Assembly (NCBI GenBank): GCA_026982215.1
Contig: JALSHN010000021.1
Coordinates: forward strand, 1-6,513
From: Gammaproteobacteria bacterium
Lineage (GTDB): Bacteria; Pseudomonadota; Gammaproteobacteria; S012-40
DNA length: 6,513 bases
Reading direction: 5' to 3'
The notes beneath the pieces were generated by a model. That model did not search any database. It was not told the origin of the DNA and worked only from the letters and a program-made list of their open reading frames with translations. Below are positions 1-5,955 of this stretch, one piece after another. Position 1 is the first letter of the stretch. Every line of letters starts with the position of its first letter. Both the position numbers and the translations under genes were made by a program.

Positions 1-356
1 CCTTCTGGTTGGCTGCCCTCGGAGTCTTCAGCGCCTGGTTCATCTATATGCGCCGCCCCGGGATCGCCGCGGCGGCCAAGACGCGCTTCGCCTGGCTCTA
101 CAACGTCCTCGACCGCAAGTACGGCTTCGACGATTTCAACGAGGCCGTGTTCGCCAATGGTTCGCGCAAACTGGGCAATTTCCTGTGGAAGGTGACGGAC
201 CTGAAGATCATCGATGGCTTCCTGGTGAACGGGACTGCACGTGTGGTGGCCTTTTCCGCCCAGCGTCTGCGCCACCTGCAGACCGGGTATCTCTACCACT
301 ACGCCTTTTCCATCATCATCGGCCTGGCCGTGTTGCTCACCCTCGCCCTGATCTGA
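1..356 (+). CDS. nuoL: NADH-quinone oxidoreductase subunit L, C-terminal part (5'-truncated by window edge)
   Basis: This is the 3' end of the gene for the distal antiporter-like membrane subunit of complex I. The reading frame is open from base 3 (117 codons visible) and stops with TGA at 354-356. The fragment begins in a hydrophobic helix (FWLAALGVFSAWFIY), equivalent to TM15. It continues through an amphipathic, charged stretch containing LYNVLDRKYGFDDFNE and LKIIDGFLVNG, typical of the long lateral helix HL that runs along the membrane arm. It ends with a final membrane helix (YAFSIIIGLAVLLTLALI, TM16). The K-Y-x-F-D and I-I-D-G-x-x-V-N-G signatures are characteristic of NuoL C-termini and separate it from NuoM and NuoN, which lack HL. 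A 19-nt gap separates it from nuoM, consistent with one operon. The N-terminal antiporter core lies outside the window. Identification is firm; only the start is unknown. Confidence 0.96.
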   Translation, partial: FWLAALGVFSAWFIYMRRPGIAAAAKTRFAWLYNVLDRKYGFDDFNEAVFANGSRKLGNFLWKVTDLKIIDGFLVNGTARVVAFSAQRLRHLQTGYLYHYAFSIIIGLAVLLTLALI

Positions 357-375
357 CAAAAAGGTATAACTAGGG

Positions 376-1893
376 ATGTCTTCCGATTTGCCGATTCTCA
401 GCCTCCTCATCTGGCTTCCCGTCCTGGGCGGGTTGATCGTCATCGCCGTCGGCGGCAACAAGGGCTCGGGCAGCGCCCGTTGGTTGTCGCTGTTCTTCTC
501 GGTGGTGGCCTTGTGGCTCTCCATACCCCTCTACACCCAATTCGATACCACCACCGCCACCATGCAGTTCGTGGAACGGGTGCCGTGGGTGGAGACCTTC
601 AACATCTACTACCACCTGGGGGTGGACGGCTTCTCCATGCCGCTGATCCTGCTCACCACCTTCTCCACTCTGTTGGTGGTGCTGGCGGGTTGGGAGGTGA
701 TCAAGGAAAAGACCGCCCAGTACATGGGGGCCTTCCTGATCATGGAGGGGCTGATGGTGGGGGTGTTCTCGGCCCTGGACTCCATTCTCTTCTACGTCTT
801 CTGGGAAGCGATGCTGATCCCGATGTTCATCATCATCGGTATCTGGGGTGGGCCGCGGCGTATCTACGCCACCATCAAGTTTTTCCTCTACACCTTCCTC
901 GGCTCGGTGTTCATGTTGGTGGCTCTCATCTACATGTACATCAAGGGGGGCAGCTTCGCGATCCTGGACTTGCATCTGTTGCCGCTGGATCTCCACGAAC
1001 AGATTCTCATCTTCCTGGCCTTCCTCATCGCCTTTGCGGTCAAGATCCCCATGTGGCCGGTACATACCTGGTTGCCCGATGCCCACGTGGAGGCCCCCAC
1101 CGGCGGTTCGGTGATCCTGGCGGCGATCATGCTGAAGATGGGAGGCTACGGCTTCGTGCGCTTCTCTCTGCCCATCACCCCGGACGCCAGCATGACCCTC
1201 GACTGGCTGGTGATCGTGCTCTCGCTCATCGCCATCGTCTACATCGGCTTCGTCGCCCTCGTGCAGGACGATCTGAAAAAACTCATCGCTTATTCCTCCA
1301 TCGCCCACATGGGCTTCGTCACCCTGGGGTTCTTCCTGCTGTTCGACATCATGGAGGCCACCGGCCAGGTGCGCGGTGCCGCCTTGGGTATCGAGGGGGC
1401 GATGGTGCAGATGATCTCCCACGGTTTCATCTCCGGGGCCTTGTTCCTCTGTGTCGGGGTGCTCTACGACCGCATGCACACCCGTTCCATCAAGGAGTAC
1501 GGGGGCGTGGCCAATGTCATGCCGGTGTTCGCCGCCTTTGCAGTGTTGTTCGCCATGGCCAACACCGGTTTGCCGGGCACGTCTGGTTTCGTCGGCGAGT
1601 TCATGGTGATCCTCAGTGCCATGAAGGCCAATTTCTGGATCTCCTTCGCTGCCGCCACCACATTGATCATCGGTGCCGGCTACACCTTGTGGATGGTGAA
1701 GCGGGTGTTTTTTGGCGAGGTGCGCAACGAACGGGTGGCGGCGCTCACCGATCTCAACGCCCGCGAGTTCCTCATCCTCGGCCTGCTGGCGATCGCCGTG
1801 CTGGGATTGGGTATCTGGCCCGATCCGCTCCTCGAGGTCATGCACGCCTCGGTGGACAATCTGGTACAGCATGTCACTCACTCCAAAATCTAA
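376..1893 (+). CDS. nuoM: NADH-quinone oxidoreductase subunit M
   Basis: This encodes a 505-aa polytopic membrane protein, one of the three Mrp-antiporter-like proton channels of complex I, close to the usual length of about 500 aa. Key charged residues are visible. E144 lies in the FWEAMLIPM motif of TM5. K223 lies in VKIPMWPVHTWLPDAHVEAP (TM7, with the conserved WLPDAH loop). K254 lies in IMLKMGGYG (TM8). H349 lies in MISHGFISGALFL, and E408 in TSGFVGEFM (TM12). By family knowledge these form the central hydrophilic proton path; E144, K234, K265 and E407 are the E. coli counterparts. The start ATG at 376 is preceded by AAAAAGGT (358-365), a Shine-Dalgarno with slightly long spacing of about 11 nt. 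It lies between nuoL and nuoN in the standard order. No truncation or missing key residue was seen. Its codons, read with those of nuoN, avoid TTA, CTA and TCA, which leaves a long but spurious open frame on the opposite strand. Confidence 0.98.
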   Translation: MSSDLPILSLLIWLPVLGGLIVIAVGGNKGSGSARWLSLFFSVVALWLSIPLYTQFDTTTATMQFVERVPWVETFNIYYHLGVDGFSMPLILLTTFSTLLVVLAGWEVIKEKTAQYMGAFLIMEGLMVGVFSALDSILFYVFWEAMLIPMFIIIGIWGGPRRIYATIKFFLYTFLGSVFMLVALIYMYIKGGSFAILDLHLLPLDLHEQILIFLAFLIAFAVKIPMWPVHTWLPDAHVEAPTGGSVILAAIMLKMGGYGFVRFSLPITPDASMTLDWLVIVLSLIAIVYIGFVALVQDDLKKLIAYSSIAHMGFVTLGFFLLFDIMEATGQVRGAALGIEGAMVQMISHGFISGALFLCVGVLYDRMHTRSIKEYGGVANVMPVFAAFAVLFAMANTGLPGTSGFVGEFMVILSAMKANFWISFAAATTLIIGAGYTLWMVKRVFFGEVRNERVAALTDLNAREFLILGLLAIAVLGLGIWPDPLLEVMHASVDNLVQHVTHSKI

Positions 1894-1905
1894 CGAGACG
1901 TGATG

Positions 1906-3348
1906 ATGGATTCGGTTTCTGTCGATTTCTCCCTTCTGGTCCCCGAGATCATCCTGTTGGTGATGGCGTGCGTGATCCTGTTCGTGGATCTCTATGCCCG
2001 CCAGGAAAACAAGGGACTCACCCAGGGCCTGACCCTGGCGACCCTGGCGGTGTCGGCCCTGGTGGCCTATGGGTCCATCGGCGAGCCGGCGCAGGTCTCG
2101 TTCAACGGTTCCTTCATCAACGACAGCCTCTCCAACCTGCTGAAAACGGGCATCTACCTGGCGGCGATGGTGGTGTTCGTCTATTCCCGCCGTTACCTGC
2201 GTGATCGCGATCTCCTCAAGGGTGAGTTCTACTTGCTGGGGCTGTTCTCCATCCTGGGGATGAGCATCCTGGTATCCGCTTACTCCCTGGTGACTCTCTA
2301 TCTGGGGCTCGAGCTGTTGTCGCTGGCCTTGTATGCCATGGTGGCTTTGCAGCGCGACGCCATCGCCCCCACCGAGGCGGCGATGAAATACTTCATCCTC
2401 GGTGCCCTGGCCTCGGGGATGTTGCTCTATGGCATGTCGCTGCTCTATGGGGTCACCGGCACCCTGGAGATCGGCGGGCTGGCACGCCATTCCGCCCAGG
2501 CCCTGGAAGACAACGCGGTGATCTTCCTCGTCGGCATCGTCTTCCTGGTGGTGGGTGTAGCCTTCAAGTTCGGGGCGGTGCCGTTCCACATGTGGGTGCC
2601 GGACATCTATCACGGGGCCCCCACGGCCATGACCTTGTTCCTCAGCACTGCTCCCAAGCTGGCAGCCTTTGGCATGCTCTATCGCCTGTTCGCCGAGGGA
2701 CTGCTCAGTTTCCATGCCGATTGGCAGCAATATCTGATCATTCTTGCGGTGCTTTCCTTGCTGGTGGGCAACATCGTCGCCATCGCCCAGACCAACATCA
2801 AACGGATGTTGGCCTATTCGGCCATCGCTCATGTGGGCTATCTGTTTCTGGGACTCATCGCCGGCACCGAGGCGGGCTTTGCCTCCTCGCTGTTCTATGT
2901 CATCGCCTATGTGATCATGGGGCTGGGGGGATTCGGCATGGTGCTGTTGTTCAGTCGTCGCGGCTTCGAATCGGACGAGCTCGACGACTTCAAAGGTCTC
3001 AACGACCGCCATCCCTGGATGGCCTTGATGATGTTGTTACTGATGGCCAGCATGGCCGGTATTCCCGGCACGGTGGGTTTCTATGCCAAGCTCTCTGTGC
3101 TCCAGGCGGTGGTGGACGTCGGCCTGTCGTGGCTGGCGGTGGTGGCGGTGATCTTCTCCATCGTCGGCGCCTTCTATTACCTGCGGGTGATCTGGTACAT
3201 GTATTTCGAGGCGCCCCGGCACGAGAATCACCTGGAGTCGGGGGGTGGGGCGCAGATTCTGTTGAGCGCCAACGCCCTGAGCGTGTTGTTGCTGGGAATC
3301 CTACCCGGCGGCCTGTTGGCGCTGTGCTTCCAGGTGATCGGCGGCTGA
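1906..3348 (+). CDS. nuoN: NADH-quinone oxidoreductase subunit N
   Basis: This encodes the third antiporter-like membrane subunit of complex I, 480 aa from this start (E. coli NuoN is 485 aa). It joins the membrane arm next to the quinone-proximal small subunits. Visible key residues, numbered from ATG 1906, are E136 in LYLGLELLSL (TM5), K221 in FKFGAVPFHMWVPDIYHGAPT (TM7), K251 in TAPKLAAF (TM8) and K395 in PGTVGFYAKL (TM12). NuoN characteristically has Lys in TM12 where NuoM has Glu, which distinguishes the two paralogues. Three in-frame starts abut: GTG 1900, ATG 1903 and ATG 1906. I chose 1906 because the only SD-like sequence, GAGA at 1895-1898, then has a 7-nt spacer; ATG 1903 (4-nt spacer) is nearly as good. 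The gap after nuoM is only 12 nt, so the two genes are co-transcribed. It is the last gene of the nuo operon here and is followed by a strong terminator. Confidence 0.97.
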   Translation: MDSVSVDFSLLVPEIILLVMACVILFVDLYARQENKGLTQGLTLATLAVSALVAYGSIGEPAQVSFNGSFINDSLSNLLKTGIYLAAMVVFVYSRRYLRDRDLLKGEFYLLGLFSILGMSILVSAYSLVTLYLGLELLSLALYAMVALQRDAIAPTEAAMKYFILGALASGMLLYGMSLLYGVTGTLEIGGLARHSAQALEDNAVIFLVGIVFLVVGVAFKFGAVPFHMWVPDIYHGAPTAMTLFLSTAPKLAAFGMLYRLFAEGLLSFHADWQQYLIILAVLSLLVGNIVAIAQTNIKRMLAYSAIAHVGYLFLGLIAGTEAGFASSLFYVIAYVIMGLGGFGMVLLFSRRGFESDELDDFKGLNDRHPWMALMMLLLMASMAGIPGTVGFYAKLSVLQAVVDVGLSWLAVVAVIFSIVGAFYYLRVIWYMYFEAPRHENHLESGGGAQILLSANALSVLLLGILPGGLLALCFQVIGG

Positions 3349-3376
3349 GACAGAAAGCGGCACGCATCCTGAATGG

Positions 3377-3402
3377 AAAAGGCCTCTCCCTGAGGCCTTT
3401 TT
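3377..3402 (+). terminator. Rho-independent terminator of the nuo operon
   Basis: A perfect 10-bp inverted repeat, AAAAGGCCTC (3377-3386) and GAGGCCTTTT (3392-3401), encloses the 5-nt loop TCCCT. The T-run covers 3398-3402. The GC-rich core GGCCTC/GAGGCC followed directly by T5 is a textbook intrinsic terminator. It begins 29 nt after the nuoN stop, so it should end the complex I transcript. It sits immediately before the next gene (ATG at 3407). On the minus strand the hairpin is followed by only four T, so termination in that direction is doubtful, and no minus-strand gene lies there. Confidence 0.9.
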
Positions 3403-3406
3403 CGTC

Positions 3407-4252
3407 ATGACATCCCAAGCCATCGACCCTCGACGACTGCGCACGGTGGAACAGCGGCTGCTGGCTGATGACACCCTCCTGCCCACGCTCCCTGAGATCG
3501 CCTTCAAGGTGAAGCGCTTGGTGGAGGACGAGTGTGCCGGCATTCATGAAGTGGCACGCCTGATCCAGAGCGATCCCGCCCTCAGTGGCCGCATCATCCA
3601 GGTGGCCAATGCCGCCCAATTCAGTCACCTGGCCAAAGTGACCACCGTGCAGGCAGCCATCAACCGTCTGGGCCTCAAGGCGGTGCGCAACACCACCTTG
3701 AGCTTCTCCCTGCGCAGCGCGGTGTTGGTGGAGCAAGGTCCCTACCGGCACCGCCTGCACCGCGCCTGGGAGCAATCCATCTCCCTGGGAGCAGTGAGCC
3801 ATGTGCTGGCTACGGTCACCGTGGGTTTGGAAGCGGATCAGGCGATGTTGGGGGGGCTGTTGCATCATTTGGGGGAGCTGGCCTTGATCCGGGTGGCCGA
3901 TGCCTTGGCACTATCTCCCGAGGCCTTGGAGTCCCTGCTGCCGTTACACGAAGTGGAAGTGGCCGAGCGGGTCCTGAATCACTGGCGGTTGGAGGAATTT
4001 CTGCCCCTGGTGCGCTGGCGAGAGGATTGGCAGGTGGTGGAGGCGGGGGAGGGGGCCGGTTACCTGGACCTGTTGGTAGTGGCCCGTTACCATGTGCTGC
4101 TCGGTCGTCCCCAGGCGGCGGAATTGCCGCCGCTGCCGGAGCTGCCCGCCTTCGGCAAGTTCCCCATGTTGCGGCTGGGGCCGGATATGAGCATCGAGCT
4201 GTTGCGGGAATCCCAACGGCAAGTGGACGAGATCAAACGGCTGCTCCAATGA
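3407..4252 (+). CDS. HDOD-domain protein, possible signalling/regulatory factor
   Basis: This encodes a 281-aa soluble protein with no signal peptide or membrane helix. Residues about 25-200 match the HDOD fold, a non-catalytic relative of HD phosphohydrolases. It opens with LPTLPEIAFKV and continues with LIQSDPALSGRIIQVANAAQF (the D-P-A-L...N-A motif) and AINRLGLKAVRN. It then has W121 in the central helix and GLLHHLGELALI at 149-161. In the last motif the usual H-D of HD enzymes is H153-H154 and the family LLHDIG reads LLHHLG, so hydrolase activity is unlikely. The remaining 80 or so residues carry no recognised output domain (no GGDEF, EAL or kinase). HDOD proteins are known mainly as adaptors in signalling, motility and cyclic-di-GMP contexts; the role here is unknown. 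ATG 3407 is the first start that keeps the whole N-terminal helix; an in-frame GTG at 3446 has no SD. It overlaps orn by ATGA, implying translational coupling. Confidence 0.88.
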   Translation: MTSQAIDPRRLRTVEQRLLADDTLLPTLPEIAFKVKRLVEDECAGIHEVARLIQSDPALSGRIIQVANAAQFSHLAKVTTVQAAINRLGLKAVRNTTLSFSLRSAVLVEQGPYRHRLHRAWEQSISLGAVSHVLATVTVGLEADQAMLGGLLHHLGELALIRVADALALSPEALESLLPLHEVEVAERVLNHWRLEEFLPLVRWREDWQVVEAGEGAGYLDLLVVARYHVLLGRPQAAELPPLPELPAFGKFPMLRLGPDMSIELLRESQRQVDEIKRLLQ

Positions 4253-4800
4253 CGGCGGACATACGCGAACAACGGCTCATCTGGATCGACCTGGAGATGA
4301 CCGGTCTGGATCCGGAGCGGGATCGGATCCTGGAGATCGCCACCATCGTCACCGATGCCCAGCTCAATGAGATTGCCACCGGACCGGTGTTGGCGGTGCA
4401 ACAGCCAGAGGCGGTGCTCGCCGCCATGGACGAGTGGAATCAGAGCCATCACGGCGCCTCGGGGCTGCTGGCGCGGGTGCGCCAAAGCAGTGTGGACGAG
4501 GCCGAAGCCGAGGCGCGCACCCTTGATTTCCTCCGTGCCCACGTCCCTGAAGGGGTCTCGCCCATGTGCGGCAACAGCATCTGCCAGGACCGCCGTTTCC
4601 TCTCTCGCTACATGCCGCGGCTGGAGGCCTATTTCCACTATCGTAATCTGGATGTGAGCACTTTGAAGGAACTGGCTCGCCGCTGGGCCCCGGAGGTCCT
4701 GGCCGGGGTGGAAAAGAAGGCCGCCCACTTGGCGTTGGAGGACATCCGCGAGTCCATCGAGGAACTGCGCTATTATCGCCAGCGGTTGCTACGGTTCTGA
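4249..4800 (+). CDS. orn: Oligoribonuclease (DEDDh 3'-5' exoribonuclease)
   Basis: This encodes a 183-aa cytoplasmic exonuclease that degrades RNAs of 2-5 nt to mononucleotides. That is the last step of mRNA turnover and, in many proteobacteria, of pGpG removal during cyclic-di-GMP breakdown. All DEDDh catalytic residues are present. D14 and E16 lie in WIDLEMTGLD, D114 in CGNSICQDRRFL, and H160 and D165 in AAHLALEDIRESI. Spacing is the same as E. coli Orn (D12, E14, D112, H158, D163) with a shift of two. The HGASGL motif (68-73) and C-terminal YYR are also typical. Length is normal for the family (about 180 aa). The start ATG overlaps the stop of the upstream HDOD gene (ATGA, 4249-4252), so translation probably depends on ribosomes finishing that gene. 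The 3' end overlaps convergent queG by 12 nt. In E. coli orn also neighbours queG, supporting orthology. Confidence 0.98.
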   Translation: MTADIREQRLIWIDLEMTGLDPERDRILEIATIVTDAQLNEIATGPVLAVQQPEAVLAAMDEWNQSHHGASGLLARVRQSSVDEAEAEARTLDFLRAHVPEGVSPMCGNSICQDRRFLSRYMPRLEAYFHYRNLDVSTLKELARRWAPEVLAGVEKKAAHLALEDIRESIEELRYYRQRLLRF

Positions 4801-5874
4801 GCCCCGGCGCGTCTGACGCATCAGTGCCCAGCGTACATGCTCCCGCACCAGTTCCGCAGGGTGGTCCAGCCGCCGGGCCAGTGCTTGGCGGATCGCCAGA
4901 GAGGGTGGGGCGTTCCCCAGGGCCACCGCCAGGTTGCGCAGCCAGCGGGTATGACCCAGGCGCCGGATGGCGCTGCCCTCGGTGCGTCGTAGAAAGGTTT
5001 CCTCGTCCCAGGTGAACAGCTCCAGCAAACCGGCCTGCTCCAGCCGGTGGCGGGGCAGGAAATCCGCCTCGGTGGTGAGGCGGGCAAAGCGGTTCCAGGG
5101 ACATACCAATTGGCAGTCGTCACAGCCGAATACCCGGTTGCCCATGGCCGGCCGCAAGGCTTCAGGGATGGGGCCGGGATGTTCGATGGTGAGATAGGCG
5201 ATGCAACGACGGGCATCCAATCGATAGGGCGCGATGATGGCCTGGGTGGGGCAGACGTCGATACACGCGCGACAGCGACCGCAATGATCCGCCACGGGCT
5301 CGTCCACCGGCAGGGGGAGGCCCACGTACAGTTCACCGAGGAAGAACCACGAGCCGCTGCGGGAGAGGAGATTGGTGTGTTTGCCTTGCCAGCCCAGTCC
5401 CGCCCGGTGGGCCAGGGGTTTCTCCAGTACCGGGGCGCTGTCGCAGAAGGCCCGATGGACGAAGGGGCGACCCAACCGCTCCTCGATGCGTCGTGCCAGT
5501 CGTTGCAGCCGGCGGCGGATCAATTTGTGGTAATCGCGCCCCAGGGCATAGCGGGCGACATAGGCGCGGTGGGGGTCGTCCAGGATGCGCCAGGCCGCTT
5601 GCTGTGATTGGGGCAGGTAGTCCAGACGGACGCTGATCACCCGCAATGCCCCTGGCAGCAGCGCCTGGGGGTGAATACGCAGGTTCCGGTGGCGTTCCAT
5701 GAATCCCATCTCACCATGGTGGCCGGCCTGCAGCCACTGGAGGAATTCCTCACCGGCCTCCCCCGGCTCCAATGGGGCGATCCCCACGGCCTGGAAGCCC
5801 AGTTCCAGGCCCCAGCGGCGGATGTCCGTCGCCAATTCCTCCCAGTTCGTCCCGCTTTGGCTGACAGAATTCAT
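4789..5874 (-). CDS. queG: Epoxyqueuosine reductase (tRNA queuosine biosynthesis)
   Basis: This encodes a 361-aa cobalamin- and iron-sulfur-dependent enzyme that reduces epoxyqueuosine to queuosine in tRNAs with GUN anticodons, the final step of the pathway. The N-terminus (WGLELGFQAVGIAPLEP, 21-37) and YALGRDYHK (109-117) are typical of the family. D145 in FCDSAPVLEKP corresponds to the proposed catalytic Asp, followed by GLGWQGKHTNLL. Cluster ligands are complete: C198, C201, C204 and C208 (CGRCRACIDVCP), then C224, C251, C254 and C258 (GCDDCQLVCPWN), giving two 4Fe-4S clusters. The C-terminal 60 or so residues are helical and HEAT-like. ATG 5874 is chosen because it gives the normal N-terminus and has a weak SD-like AGAAAG (5879-5884). 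ATG 5889 would add five residues with no better SD. The frame stays open far upstream but runs antisense to nnr there. It is convergent with orn and divergent from nnr, as in E. coli. Confidence 0.97.
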   Translation of the reverse strand: MNSVSQSGTNWEELATDIRRWGLELGFQAVGIAPLEPGEAGEEFLQWLQAGHHGEMGFMERHRNLRIHPQALLPGALRVISVRLDYLPQSQQAAWRILDDPHRAYVARYALGRDYHKLIRRRLQRLARRIEERLGRPFVHRAFCDSAPVLEKPLAHRAGLGWQGKHTNLLSRSGSWFFLGELYVGLPLPVDEPVADHCGRCRACIDVCPTQAIIAPYRLDARRCIAYLTIEHPGPIPEALRPAMGNRVFGCDDCQLVCPWNRFARLTTEADFLPRHRLEQAGLLELFTWDEETFLRRTEGSAIRRLGHTRWLRNLAVALGNAPPSLAIRQALARRLDHPAELVREHVRWALMRQTRRGSEP

Positions 5875-5889
5875 AAGGCTTTCTATCAT
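5861..5889 (+). promoter_or_regulatory. Predicted sigma70-type promoter for nnr
   Basis: CTGACA (5861-5866; 5/6 match to TTGACA) is followed after exactly 17 nt by TATCAT (5884-5889; 5/6 match to TATAAT). Transcription would begin near 5896, giving nnr a leader of about 60 nt that contains the 11-bp tandem repeat. The -35 hexamer lies within the first codons of queG on the opposite strand, and the -10 lies just upstream of the queG start. Binding of polymerase here could therefore interfere with queG expression. This is a prediction from sequence only. Confidence 0.6.
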
Positions 5890-5908
5890 ATCCGAGCCGA
5901 TCGTTAGT

Positions 5909-5930
5909 TCTGATGCGAATCTGATGCGAA
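5909..5930. repeat. Perfect 11-bp tandem direct repeat in the queG-nnr intergenic region
   Basis: The unit TCTGATGCGAA occurs twice head-to-tail with no mismatch (5909-5919 and 5920-5930). The period of 11 bp is about one DNA helical turn, so two copies would present the same face to a dimeric binding protein. It lies in the 81-nt non-coding gap between the divergent queG and nnr starts, inside the predicted nnr leader and upstream of queG. Half-sites with an 11-bp period are known for OmpR/PhoB-type response regulators, but the unit here is not a PhoB box (CTGTCAT). A chance short duplication is possible. Confidence 0.85.
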
Positions 5931-5947
5931 GTTTCTGGCAACCCTTC

Positions 5948-5952
5948 GAGGT
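5948..5952 (+). promoter_or_regulatory. Ribosome binding site of nnr
   Basis: GAGGT lies 3 nt before ATG 5956, a strong anti-SD match with a short spacer. It supports 5956 as the start rather than the in-frame ATG at 6016, which would remove the conserved N-terminal helix. Confidence 0.6.
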
Positions 5953-5955
5953 CCC

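Noticed and set aside
365..370. TATAAC before nuoM as a possible internal promoter -10
   Set aside because: No -35-like hexamer is found at suitable spacing (CTCGCC at 17 nt), and the position inside a nuo operon makes co-transcription the simpler reading.
480..2204. 574-codon open frame on the plus strand
   Set aside because: It is a shifted frame across nuoM and into nuoN, with low-complexity His/Gly/Pro/Arg-rich translation and no recognisable domain.
370..3012. 880-codon open frame on the minus strand, rich in His, Gln, Asp and Glu
   Set aside because: It lies exactly antisense and codon-in-register to nuoM and nuoN (both genes are in the same phase). It is open because these genes use no TTA, CTA or TCA codons until a TTA just beyond 3012. 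The hydrophilic composition is the complement of hydrophobic sense codons. There is no family resemblance and no SD.
3347..3375. GAGACA (3347-3352) with TGAATG (3370-3375) as a promoter for the HDOD-orn unit
   Set aside because: The -35 is 4/6 but the -10 is only about 2/6, and the RNA would start inside the terminator hairpin; not convincing.
2999..3868. 289-codon minus-strand open frame over the nuoN end and HDOD start
   Set aside because: It is a shadow of two well-supported plus-strand genes. It crosses the terminator and has no domain or SD.
4812..4823. CTGACGCATCAG near the orn/queG 3' ends, an imperfect palindrome whose complement shares CTGATGCG with the 11-bp repeat
   Set aside because: The stem is only 4 bp with no T-run, so it is not a terminator. 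It lies within queG codons, and an 8-bp match at one place is too weak to call a related binding site.
5047..5907. Plus-strand open frames of 186 and 99 codons opposite queG
   Set aside because: They are antisense to a gene with a full set of catalytic and cluster-binding residues; their translations show no known motifs.
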